64,000 nt of DNA from Panicum virgatum (taxonomy: Eukaryota > Streptophyta > Magnoliopsida > Poales > Poaceae), in NCBI RefSeq assembly GCF_016808335.1, contig NC_053138.1, forward strand, positions 13,881,900 through 13,945,899, given 5' to 3'. Positions 36,819 to 46,553 of this stretch are shown here, piece after piece; the stretch's first letter is position 1; the number at the start of each line of letters is the position of its first letter. A program made the translations under genes and the position numbers. The notes beneath the pieces are model-generated. The model searched no databases, was not told where the DNA came from, and was given only the letters and a program-made list of their open reading frames with translations.

Positions 36819-36841
36819 AGCAAAATCTAAGCATGGGGGAA
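36819..36841 (+). other. Terminal polypurine tract, element 1
   Basis: AATCTAAGCATGGGGGAA abuts the TGTTGG start of the 3' LTR, the expected place for plus-strand priming. Confidence 0.8.
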
Positions 36842-38052
36842 TGTTGGCGCTCCTTAAGTACCCATTTTATTATATGATTAGGAGTGGTTTTGGTAAATTC
36901 TTCGGGACGATTTATGTACTAACCCGCCACTTGGCACCCGAACTTGACCGTTTTCGATTTTGTCCTGGATTTTCGAGCATGTTGTATTTTGGCAGAAAAT
37001 TGGACATTTTCGGAGATATTTTGATGCATGGTCACAACTGGGCTAAGATGAGGAATAAGGAGAAGAGGCCGCACGCGAAAGATGGAACCGAAAGGGGCCA
37101 GAAAGGGCCCAGGCCGGCCGGCCTGGGGCCCTCTGAGCCGGCCGGCCTAGCCCATTTCCAGGCCCAATCGGCCTCAGTTTTCTTTAGCGCGAAGTATTCG
37201 TCAACCCTAGCCTGTGTTTTACCAAAACCGCCGACCAAAACCGTCTATATATACCCCGAAGCCGCCGTCAAAGAGGGGGGATCGTAGAGAGATTCGGATG
37301 AAAGCATCCAGAGACGAGTTTCAGAGATCCATTCGAGTTAGACATAAGAGAAAGGTGACACCGGAGGCCTCATCGTCCCTCGGTGCTGCTGCAAGTTGGA
37401 GGACAGCAAGGGATCCATCCCTTGCCGGAGATTTCGTCACCATGATCGACTACGCTTCGCTTAGCTTCATGGGGGTAAAGTCCTCGTTTGTTCATGGGGT
37501 TGTAAGGAGATCTTGAGTTGTAATTGCCGAATCCTTTATGAGATTGATCTATCACGATTCTTGTTGATGATGCTTTGATGCCTAATAGTTCGCGACTTGG
37601 TTTTGGGTTTGCTTTGCTCTTGCATGGATTACTTAGATTACATCAACTATCATGTTCTTGTTGATTCGTTACCGATTATCCTCGTGTAGTGACAGTATGC
37701 GGGAGGGAAAGGTTTTGATCTTGGAACACACCTTTGGTAGATTAGATCCGTTCTTCGTTGCTTGGCGATTACACCTCTAGTGATCCTAGACCCTATGGAC
37801 AAATGCTCTTCATATCTTGTGCACAAACCTATCATTGCTCACTAGTCTAGATTGGATTAGATTGGTTAGATTAGATCTATTTCACACTCAATCACTCAAT
37901 ATAGATCTTTTACCAACATCATTAGTGCTTAGTTCAGCATAGTAATACACTTGTTCCGTGGATTGTTAAACCTTGGTGGAATACTCTAAGGGAAAAGCTA
38001 CACGATCCGTGCGCTTGCGGTACGTAAATTGGCGCTCTAAGGAGCGTCAACA
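36842..38052 (+). repeat. 3' LTR of element 1
   Basis: 1211 bp, differing from the 5' LTR by scattered substitutions and the missing palindrome unit. It follows the polypurine tract directly. Confidence 0.9.
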
Positions 38053-40669
38053 GGCTTCTTTTGTGAAATATTGAGAAACATATGACTCAGCATCTAACCC
38101 AGATACAGAACAAACCACGATGACATGGGAGCATGGTAAGTGATGCACCTTTGGCTTCTGGCATCGGCAGAACACCCTCCCGTCAATGGTTATCAAGACT
38201 TCTTGAATTACCCTTTGTCTGTGGACACCCTGTCCAGTCCTATCCCTGCATGATACCTCAAATATTTGCTCCTTTGTGCCCATCGATATGACTGAGTGAA
38301 ATCGAGCCTTTTCAATTTTTTCTCTCCATGTACTCATTGGCCCTTCTGCAAAAACGCACTCCTGGATCATGAAGTAAGGAAGCGGCTGATGCGTACCGCT
38401 CTCTAAAATACCTTATACATCCATACATGATGAACTCAACAATGCCAACAAGAGGAAATCCACGAACATGACGCATTACCATATTGTAACACTCAGCATG
38501 GTTGGTCGTCTCGATTCCGTAACACCTCCCATCTATGTCATACAGAAGTGACCACTTCTCTTTAGGCGCACCATCAATCCACTGTGAAAATGACTTAGCA
38601 TGTCCAACTACTGAATCTGTAGAACGTCTCCTGCTGGATGATGAGGCCTGGCTCTTAAGCAATTCAGCGCTCATATAATCAATTATACCCCACAAAGCAT
38701 CGAACTTCCTCTGCTGATTCTGAGCGCACAATCGCTTGAACAAATTCATCAGATCCTTGTTCTTAAACCGCTCATAAAAATTAGCAGCCATATGCCTCAC
38801 ACACTACCTACTGACAACATCTGACCATATAGGAGGTGAAAATGGACTACCTTCTTGTAGCTGCCTTATAGCTGTAAGGAGACCTGCATGTCTGTCACTG
38901 ATAAAGCAAACATTAGGCCTTCCAACAACAACGTGATTCTTCAGACGTTCAAGAAACCAGTACCAGCTTTCTGTATTCTCATTCTCAACAAAGGCAAAGA
39001 CGATGTGAACTATCTGCTTGTTGCAATCAATTCCGATTGCCGTCAATATTGTTCCCTTATATTTCCCTATCAGAAAAGTGCCGTCAATACACAGAATAGG
39101 AAGGCAGTAAATGAATGCCCTCACACATGCTCCAATGCAGAAGAAAGCTCACAGCAGAATGCTTGGCCCCCCTGACAAGCTCGGTACACTGTATGTATCA
39201 AAAGCACTTCCAGGATTTCTGTGCACAATTGCTTCAAGCATACGAGGTAGATTGTCATATGATGCTTTATAAGTGCCAAACCTCATCTCAAATACTTTTT
39301 GTTTAGCCCGCCAAGCCTTTGCATAGCTGATCACATACTGGAAATTATATTCAATGTCCCTAATTATCAATGCAGGATCGTAATCCATTTTGTCAAGAAT
39401 CACCCCATACATCTTCTTAGCCACGAAAGTTGATGTGATATTACGATGATGTCCCACAACACCTGTCAATCTATAAGTATGTGGTGTAACAATTGAACAT
39501 TCCCAGTGTGTCTTGAACTTTCCCTTGTAGGCATGCACTCGCCATGTATAGTCTCTATCTGCACACCTCACCTCATATTCTTTGCTGCTAGACTTCAGTA
39601 CTCTGAATTCATTCCTCAGAGATACAGCCCAGAGCTTCACAACATCCTTCACATCCTCAATGGTACGATACTTTGCCCCTTGTACAACCTCATTCACTCT
39701 GTATTCAAACTCCGAACTCCTAATATCTTGTACCACTGGATTCCCAAAACCCTCTTCACGCCATTCACCTAGCACTGGGAAGCACTCATCGTCCTCATCG
39801 TCCGATGAGTCCCCACATTGCTCTATTATTCACGCATCCTGGTCTTCTTTCTCCATGTCCTCCACAATTTCAGGTATCCGCTCGCTTTCATCTGCTAAAC
39901 CTTGTGGTTCTGGTTCTGGTTCTGGAGCTTGCACGTTCTCTTCTTCTTTATCCTCTTCCATCTCTTCATTCTAGTCAGATGTTGTGTGTGTTGACCCTTC
40001 ACCTAAATCACCGGTCTTCTGGTGAATCTGAATTACCATTGCGAGAGGCTACCCACTTTCAAGAGCTGCGTGCATGTAATGTTGCCATTCATCCGTACTA
40101 CTTATAGGCGTCAACTCTCAGAAATCCCCATTAGTTTCCCAGGAAGTCAAGATATGAACCGTAAACAAATGGATCTTTGGATTCACATTGAACTTCCTGT
40201 GAAGACATTTCCGTATGGACTCAAAACTCCTCTCTAGGGGTTTATCTAGACTGCACTGTCTTTTTTCCAATGCTGATAGATTTACTCCATAGGAATCATG
40301 AGTAATTCTATAGAAGTCACCGTAATGAACTTGAAACGCCACCTTGCTCGACATATCTGGCCATCCAAAGACTTTATTTTAATTAATCCAATATCTAGAA
40401 ACATGGTATGGCTTCAATTATAACCACTAATCCGAACCCTAAGTGCTTGCAATAATAAAAAATACTAATCATAGAATTAAACATACAAAAAATTTTCAAT
40501 GAGAAAATTGAGAAATATTGGTTACCTGCAGTTCGGATCCAAAATCCGGCAGGACTTCGCCGGTGGAATTACCTCCCTCACCCCTCCTCTCTCCCCCTCC
40601 CCTCTCTGGATCTCGTGGGCAGGAAATGAGGGTGTGAGGGAAGGGGCTCAGCTTTTATATTTGGAGGGG

Positions 40670-40922
40670 GAGCCTGCCGGCCCCCTGCCGGGCGGGCGGG
40701 CTGCCTGCCGCCCCTCCACCGGGCGGCAGGTGCCTGCCGCCCGACAGGGGGGCGGCAGGCTCCTGCTAGGGGCCTCCGCGCAAAAAAAAATGTATATTTG
40801 TTTACATATAGGTCCTTGCCGCCTACCTGCCAGGAGGTAGGGGTATAAAACTGTATAATGTGAAACCCAAAATATATTTATGTAAAAAACGTTTTTAAAA
40901 AATATAAAAATAAAAAAGCCGC
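40670..40922. repeat. Right terminal inverted repeat of the MULE
   Basis: Reverse complement partner of the left end, including the GCCGCCCGACAGG-type subterminal palindromes. The transposase start (40354, minus) lies about 300 bp inside, so this repeat probably holds the transposase promoter. Confidence 0.85.
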
Positions 40923-40931
40923 AAATGTTTT

Positions 40932-41096
40932 GGGCTCATGGCGAACTATGCAGCAGGCCCAGCCTTTGGTCAGCCCAAGAAGCAAAAGCTTCGCGCTAAT
41001 GGGCCTCTAAATCCAGTGCCAGTTCACTTCGAGCCCATAACTGTGTCCTCTGTCCTCCTTGGTTTCCTTTTCCTCTCCGGCTCCGTCGCCGTCCAG
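40932..41096 (+). other. Remaining 5' flank of the FHIT gene
   Basis: About 165 bp between the MULE target duplication and the first plausible FHIT ATG. It is open in the FHIT frame from an ATG at 40938, which could be leader or an N-terminal extension. No TATA box is evident. The rest of the original upstream region lies left of 26718. Confidence 0.6.
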
Positions 41097-43113
41097 ATGC
41101 TCACGCTGCTGTGCTCGCGTGCCGTCGCCCTCCCACTCGCTCCGCCTCCACGCTTCCTTCACCGCCTGCCGCACCCGCGCGCCTCCTCCTCCTCTTCCTC
41201 GCTCCCGCCGCCGCCGCCGTCGGGGATGGAGACCTCCTACAAGTTCGGCCCCTACAAGATCGACGCCAGGGAGGTCTTCCACGCCACGCCCCTCTCCTAC
41301 GCCATGGTCAACCTCCGCCCCCTGCTCCCCGGTAGTATTCCCTGCTCTCCTTTTCTCACTTCGCCTCTGCTGATGCCTGCATCATTGCTGATTTGCTGTA
41401 TGTACCCTTTGGGAGTTGCTAGAATCATTTATACCCAACATCGAGTCCCAAATGCTAAATAAAACTCAAACGAAAGCTCTCCTAGTAATAACTTCTGCCA
41501 GGAACCAGTGTGCCACCGGATCGTTTCTATAGGCGAAGAATTATGGCATTGCCTTCTGCTTGGCTTCCAATGTGAACTAGTTCCATGCAATCTGGTGGTA
41601 CTTTATCTAGTCCCTGCCTACCAGACAAGCCTTAACAGTTCCATAATATATTTTCTCCTGATGAAACCTGACAGTAGAATCATTTAGGCTCTGTAAAGCT
41701 TGAAATCTCCACATTGCATTTCATTTTTTATCAGTTTGTGTTCTCCAGCTTTTTCTCATAACCATGCAATTTTTCTTATGCAGGTCATATCCTTTTATTT
41801 CAGTTAAGCTGGTACTATACTTTCTCGGAAGCTATTTTTTGGGCACTTTGGCAGATTTTACCACTCACGTGCCATGTGCTGCCTTTGTCTCTGTGGCCAA
41901 CTAATCAATGAATTGCTGGCACTTCAGCAAAGTTCATGAAGAGCATTCAAACAAGTACGAAAGAAACTGACTAACCGAGCAGTGGAAGTTTTCATGAAAC
42001 CTTTGCAATGGTTCTCTTCTTTTGACACCTGTTTTTCAGCCGTTCTAGATGATCAAGTTAGCTTTAGGTATTCATTTAGTAAGAATGACTGTGCTTTTTT
42101 GAACCGCTGGCTTCATATTTTTGTTGACGTTTCCATAGAGACTATCTGCAACTCTGTGCCATGTTATTCTTTTTCCTTCTTCATGCAATACATCCACCTG
42201 CAGTACATCTGTACTCAAATTGACTTTATTAGAATGTTACTTGCAATTGGAGTTGTGAATCAATTTTTGTTGTGTAGTCATTTTGGTTCAAACATGTCAT
42301 AACTCATAATCCTGCCTGAATAATTTTATTTGGCTCCAAGTTTGATACATCACATTTTGGGAAAAATATGTTATTCTATATGCATCATTTCTTCTCCTTG
42401 ACAATACATACATGTTCTTGTGTGCCCCAAGCGTGAAGTGAAAAGATTTGCTGATCTAAGTTCTGATGAAACAAGTGACTTATGGGTTACTGCAAAGGAA
42501 GTTGGTGCACGTCTTGAGCAGTACCATAAAGCAACTTCACTTACCTTTGCTATTCAGGTGTGGTCTATGCTTCAATATTATTGTTTTATTCAGCCTATCC
42601 TTTATGTACTCAATAGCACAAGTTTATGCAATGTAAAAGGATTGTCATATTTGGATGTCTAAAATGTGAGGATGACGAACATTTGGGGAAAAAAATCATA
42701 TATATTTATACCATGTCAACAAGCTGTACTAACTCTTTTGCTCTTTTATTATTCACACCTTTGATTTGCTTGATATGGACTTCTATTTGTTGCTTTTAAC
42801 AAGTGATATTACTTATCAGGATGGTCCTCAAGCTGGCCAAACAGTCCCACATGTCCACATTCACGTCATCCCAAGGAAGAAAGGGGATTTTGAGAAAAAT
42901 GATGAAATATATGATGCGGTACGTTTTCCACCGATGTGATTATATTATTATGACATCTGATCAAATAAAGCTTACCATTTTTCCTTGCTATAATAGATTG
43001 ATGTGAAAGAGAAAGAATTGAAGGAGAAGCTTGACCTGGACATTGAGAGGAAAGATAGAAGCATGGAAGAAATGGCTCTTGAGGCCAATGAGTACCATGC
43101 TCTTTTCTCCTAG
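41097..43113 (+). CDS. FHIT: FHIT-type HIT hydrolase (diadenosine triphosphatase)
   Basis: Proposed exons are 41097-41331, 41784-41786 (3 nt), 42412-42557, 42820-42918 and 42997-43113. They total 600 nt, 199 aa, all in phase. The conserved core begins at the in-frame ATG at 41226 ([13 protein letters not shown], 156 aa). The extra 43 residues from 41097 are Pro/Ser/Arg-rich and could be an organelle transit peptide. The HIT motif HVHIHVI lies in the fourth exon. Family blocks include [25 protein letters not shown] and [21 protein letters not shown] proteins hydrolyse Ap3A to AMP and ADP. Three in-frame starts exist (40938, 41097, 41226) and the sequence does not decide between them. The second intron has AT-AC (U12) borders, and the 3-nt exon restores the invariant Gly-His before VLV. 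Confidence 0.88.
41784..41786 (+). other. Putative 3-nt microexon of FHIT (GTC)
   Basis: The three bases between the acceptor TTATGCAG (ends 41783) and a U12 donor ATATCCTTTT (starts 41787) complete a Gly codon and start a His codon. With them the protein reads LLP-GH-VLV as in the family. Without them it reads LLP-D-VLV, still in frame. Confidence 0.7.
41787..42411 (+). other. U12-type AT-AC intron in FHIT
   Basis: The 5' end ATATCCTTTT is the perfect minor-spliceosome donor. TCCTTGAC (42395-42402) is a perfect U12 branch site. The intron ends ATAC at 42411, 10 nt after the branch A. No AG exists in the 30 nt before the downstream exon, so a U2 acceptor is excluded there. Confidence 0.88.
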
Positions 43114-45016
43114 AATTGCATCTAGTATAGTTAGTTTCTAAGTTGAGCTGACTGCTTGCCACAAATAAGTCTATGGGCTGGTCCCTATAAGATGGGAGTT
43201 GAAGGATAGAGGAGGTTGCGGGCTCTACGCTAATGGCCACTGTCGAGTTATATATAATGTATGAAGCCTAAACATTGTACTATGTTCCTACATTAAATAC
43301 AATATTCTGTTGCCCTAATGTGTTGGGATGTTGCTGCAGCGGCAAGACACCATATTTTATCTTGTAACTAATTCGGACATGTCAAGTGAACATGTTTGGA
43401 AATCTTTGGATCTGATATGATATCATATCACACCTTCTTCCTTAATTGCATTTGTGTGATTATAATATCGGAGATGCTAGCGCCCGGATGTCCGATCCGG
43501 GCGCGGGGCATCGAACGGTTCGACAAGTGAAAAAATTCCGCCGAAACATTGTCTGATGTTGCATGCAACATATTGAATGAAACACTTGAAATATATTGTG
43601 TCAACATTTGTTTGAAACATTTGCAATATCGAAAATCAGCGTTGCAACATCACATGTTGAAAAATTGTTTTCATGTTGCGTGGTACATTCAAACATCTCA
43701 TTGAAGATGCAACATTCAGATAAAACACTTGTAACACGTAAAAACATATGCAACATTGCAACATCTAGATCTACTTTTGCAACATCCACGTGAAACACTT
43801 GGATCCTTAATAGGGCCTAATTTGGACCCACTTGGACCCTAACTCGTGCCGTCCCGCGCCATAGATCTCCATGTCCATCGGAGCCGGGAAGCTGTCCAGA
43901 TAATTTGTTAGAAATATATCTCACAAACGAAGTCGAGTTTAGACAAGATATTTTACAAGGTTGTGTATCATCGTATCATCTACATGTGTGATTTTTTTTT
44001 GGTGAATTTAGATGATTTTTTTTATCGTAGTTCGCACGGGTTTTCACGAAGGTTGTGGTTTTCACCAGATATGTAGTGACATTTGACCAACCACATTCAA
44101 TCATGATTTAATTTTTTTCAGTCAATTGCATCTCCAATCTATATCGGTAATTCGGTATATACTTTTGTATGTGCTTGGCTGTTGGCTATCTACTATGATT
44201 GCTAAGCATAGGTATCCAACAAGAGGTTATATAGATAGGTGATCACCTGTTTCTTGTTATTGTTATTAATGTTTCACAATTAGTTTTTGATAATAATTAC
44301 ATAATTAGCATGGGTCTTTGATGATGTTTGTTCGGCCCGGGGGAAGATCTTTTCCTTGTAACAGTTGAGAGAACTTTACATTGCTGCCACATCCATGAAA
44401 TGTTTAAGCTTTTTATATGATGTTTTCACTTGTAAACCTAGATGCTGAGTGATGTACTACATCTGGGAAGTTAAGGCAATCATCTTCATGAAGGTGATGA
44501 AGCATGAAGAACAAGATTGAGAATAATGTGACTGGAGCTCACTCGCTTATGGTCTTCGTGGTCTATTCTCATTTGGTAGATTTGCTTCTATGATCCAGTT
44601 CGTGTCTAGTCATATGATCTTTGGCTTGTGATATATGTTAGGGTTATTTTTTGTTTGTTCCATGTCAGAACCACCATGTATATATTGTCACCATTATCTA
44701 TGTGTGTACGGTACTTTTCAGCCCTCATCTTAGATCTATTATATTTGCCTATTTGGTGCGTGGTAGTGATATATTTTCTTGTCGGAAGGGTATTTTGTTT
44801 TCGTTTGAAGCATCTCGTGGAACAACAAAAGAGGGGGAAAAAACTACGTGAGGAGCGCTTCACTTCGCTTACAACTTATGTGATTAGCATCTCGACGGAT
44901 GTGAGGCTGAGAGAAAGATGACATCACGCATCTGTTTAAGAGGCTGTTCAAATAGTAGCATCTTTTCCTAGAAATATCATTTGCACACTGAGTATTTGTT
45001 ATCGCCATAAAATAAT
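43114..45016. other. 3' flank of FHIT and intergenic DNA
   Basis: The FHIT 3' UTR probably occupies the first 200-300 bp. Beyond it, apart from the repeat listed next, I see AT-rich sequence without a recognisable gene or transposon end. Confidence 0.5.
43469..43860. repeat. Dispersed repeat rich in GCAACAT / GAAACACTT phrases
   Basis: It begins near GGAGATGCTAGCGCCCGGATG and is filled with repeated TTGCAACAT, AACATTTG and GAAACACTTG phrases. This resembles an interspersed DNA-transposon-derived repeat of grass genomes. Class is uncertain. Confidence 0.4.
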
Positions 45017-45755
45017 AGGGTTAATTAATGGGCCGAGACTAAGTTGGGCTTAGTGCGGAAATTAAAGAAGGCTTGTGAATCGGCTGTGTTACCACCAGAA
45101 TTTGGTCGAGAAGGATATGGGCCGAAGCTGCCGATGGTCCTATACAGATTGTCCAGGGAAGAGGCGATTGTGGTCCATGCCAAGAGCCGATGGGCTCTTC
45201 TTATCTGTGTGCGTCGGGAGCCAATGGGCTCTCTGTATCTGTAATCATTAGAGATAGATTAGTTTTCGTATTGGACTAGGTTTTGTATAACTTGGTCGTC
45301 AAGTCTACAAGATTATAAATATGTATCCTATGACATTTGTAAAGGAAGAACGTCATCACGTTTTGCAAACAATAACTCTCGGCGCACCGCCACCCCTAAT
45401 TTTAGGGTTTCGTCCAAGCAAGCGCCATGCTGCCCTGATCGCTTCTTGCGATCAGGGCAGCGTTGTTCTTGCTTTTACCTTGGTATTACTCGTACTGAAG
45501 CATTTTTGATGGCGAGTAGTGCTAGTTATCCTGATTTTCGTAGCATGATTTTTAGTAGATTCATCGTGCTTTTGTTGCTTATCATCTACGAATATCATGT
45601 CATCTCTGCGCAATCATGTTTTAATCTTATACTAGTTCTCGTTGCATGGAATTAGTCGCGTAGAGATGACACTCTGCTCCTTTTTTTATCTGGTAGATCT
45701 AATCTGTTATGGTTAGTTTTTATACTTAAGAATTGGCGTAATATCTGCTAGTTTA
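45017..45755 (+). repeat. Truncated left LTR of the Tat element
   Basis: Aligns at a constant offset of 6809 bp with 51826-52564 with only scattered differences. It includes a TATA-like ATTATAAATATG at about 45311. It stops abruptly at GCTAGTTTA. Confidence 0.85.
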
Positions 45756-46553
45756 AGAATTAGCCTGAATCCTTAGCGGTTACCCCTTACCAACGTGGTC
45801 CTTTGTAACGGCCTCGTAGTGAGTTTGCTAGTCATCTCACCTAAGAAAGTGTGATGAACAACTAGCGTAGCTCACTACTTGTGGGTAAAGATGTGCAACC
45901 TCTGCAGAGTGTAAAACTGGTATACTAGCCGTGCTCACGGTCATGAGCGGCCCGGATCCTCCTTTTGATTAGTGGGGTTACCTTGGTGGTTTGGTTTGGT
46001 CCTCAGTAGCATTATAATTAATTCTGATTAATTTCTATGTAACTGGGTTTATGGTAATTCATCCACTTGTAGTAATTAGCTTTAATAAAACTTTGCCAAG
46101 ACTTAAAAGCTAATGCAGTTGAGTCAGCCAACCTTAGAGCCTCATAGTTTGTGTTATACTTGTTGAGTACGAGTTGTGTACTCACCCTTGCCTCCTCTAC
46201 ACTTTTTCCTCTTGTTCTTTTGGGGATACTCTACTGCTGCTCAGTTCCTGCCGACGCGAGGGAGTTCACCCGGAGCTACCAGGAGTACGAGGACTTCTCG
46301 GCGTTCGTCTCCCAGTCGACGTCCCTGTGGCGCCCTGCTTCCGAGAGTTTCTCGTATATGTTTTACGCTTCCGCATACTTTGTATCAGACATTTTTTCAT
46401 TAATGTAATAAATAACATTCATACTCGCTTTATTATATCTTTTACGTGATATGTGCTATGATATATTGTTCATTCTGTTGTATATACGTGTGACTTGATC
46501 CTGGCACGTATATGATTGCTCGGTTTATGTCCTTTTATAAACCGGGTGTTACA
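45756..46553 (+). repeat. Fragment of a different Gypsy LTR
   Basis: It differs completely from the corresponding part of the right LTR. It ends in GGGTGTTACA, the mirror of the TGTAACACCC start common in another grass LTR family, and carries phrases such as CGACGTCCCTGTGGCG. The 5' part is missing. Open frames inside are not coding. Confidence 0.55.

Larger units (their letters stand above)
27698..38052 (+). mobile_element. Athila-like Gypsy LTR retrotransposon (element 1)
   Basis: The two LTRs (27698-28934 and 36842-38052) both start TGTTGG and end CAACA. The flanking 5 bp are AGCTT and GGCTT, a target duplication with one mismatch. Internal order is primer site, gag, protease, reverse transcriptase, RNase H, integrase and an extra ORF, which is the Gypsy order. 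The reverse transcriptase active-site phrase FMDDFSV, the tRNA-Asp primer site and an ORF after pol all fit the Athila lineage. gag-pol carries several lesions, so it cannot move on its own. It is inserted in the MULE transposase. Confidence 0.9.
27432..40354 (-). pseudogene. MULE transposase, interrupted and decayed
   Basis: The frame starts at 40354 (MSSKVAFQVHYG) and would encode about 850 aa. Domains in order: an N-terminal MuDR-type region, an acidic linker, the MULE transposase core (CIDGTFL near 39070, SDRHAGLL near 38890), a SWIM zinc finger (CRCQ...LPCSH near 38110-38160), and a CX2CX4HX4C knuckle (CNLCGADGHTYKKC) near 27500 on the far side of the retrotransposon. The frame crosses the insertion exactly once the duplicated 5 bp is discounted. 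Lesions besides the insertion are six in-frame stops (near 40118, 40050, 39970, 39829, 39149, 38804) and one extra A in an A6 run at 38316-38321. It is non-functional as read. Confidence 0.9.
26710..40931 (-). mobile_element. Mutator-like element (MULE) split by a Gypsy element
   Basis: The element occupies 26719-40922. It is flanked by the perfect 9-bp repeat AAATGTTTT (26710-26718 and 40923-40931). The ends are long inverted repeats starting GCG-TTTTTTATTTTTATATTTT. The transposase gene runs on the minus strand from 40354, with its C-terminus left of the nested retrotransposon at 27432. Without the 10.36-kb Gypsy insertion and its duplicated 5 bp the MULE is about 3.8 kb. It carries a full-length but inactivated transposase. 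Its right end lies just upstream of the FHIT gene. Confidence 0.92.

Noticed and set aside
38312..38370. Possible programmed frameshift in the MULE transposase
   Set aside because: The shift is one extra A in an A6 run and the gene also has six stops, so it is better read as decay.
40938..41096. FHIT N-terminal extension from the ATG at 40938
   Set aside because: The frame is open, but it would start 7 bp from the MULE insertion site and encodes nothing typical of the family. Treated as probable leader, not excluded.
41332..42411. Single FHIT intron joining 41331 directly to 42412
   Set aside because: It would need a GT-AC or other odd border pair and would lose the conserved Gly-His. The U2 acceptor plus U12 donor at 41783/41787 explain the sequence better.
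46151..46449. Overlapping 75-91-codon frames near the Tat element
   Set aside because: They fall in the fragment of a foreign LTR and have no coding signature.
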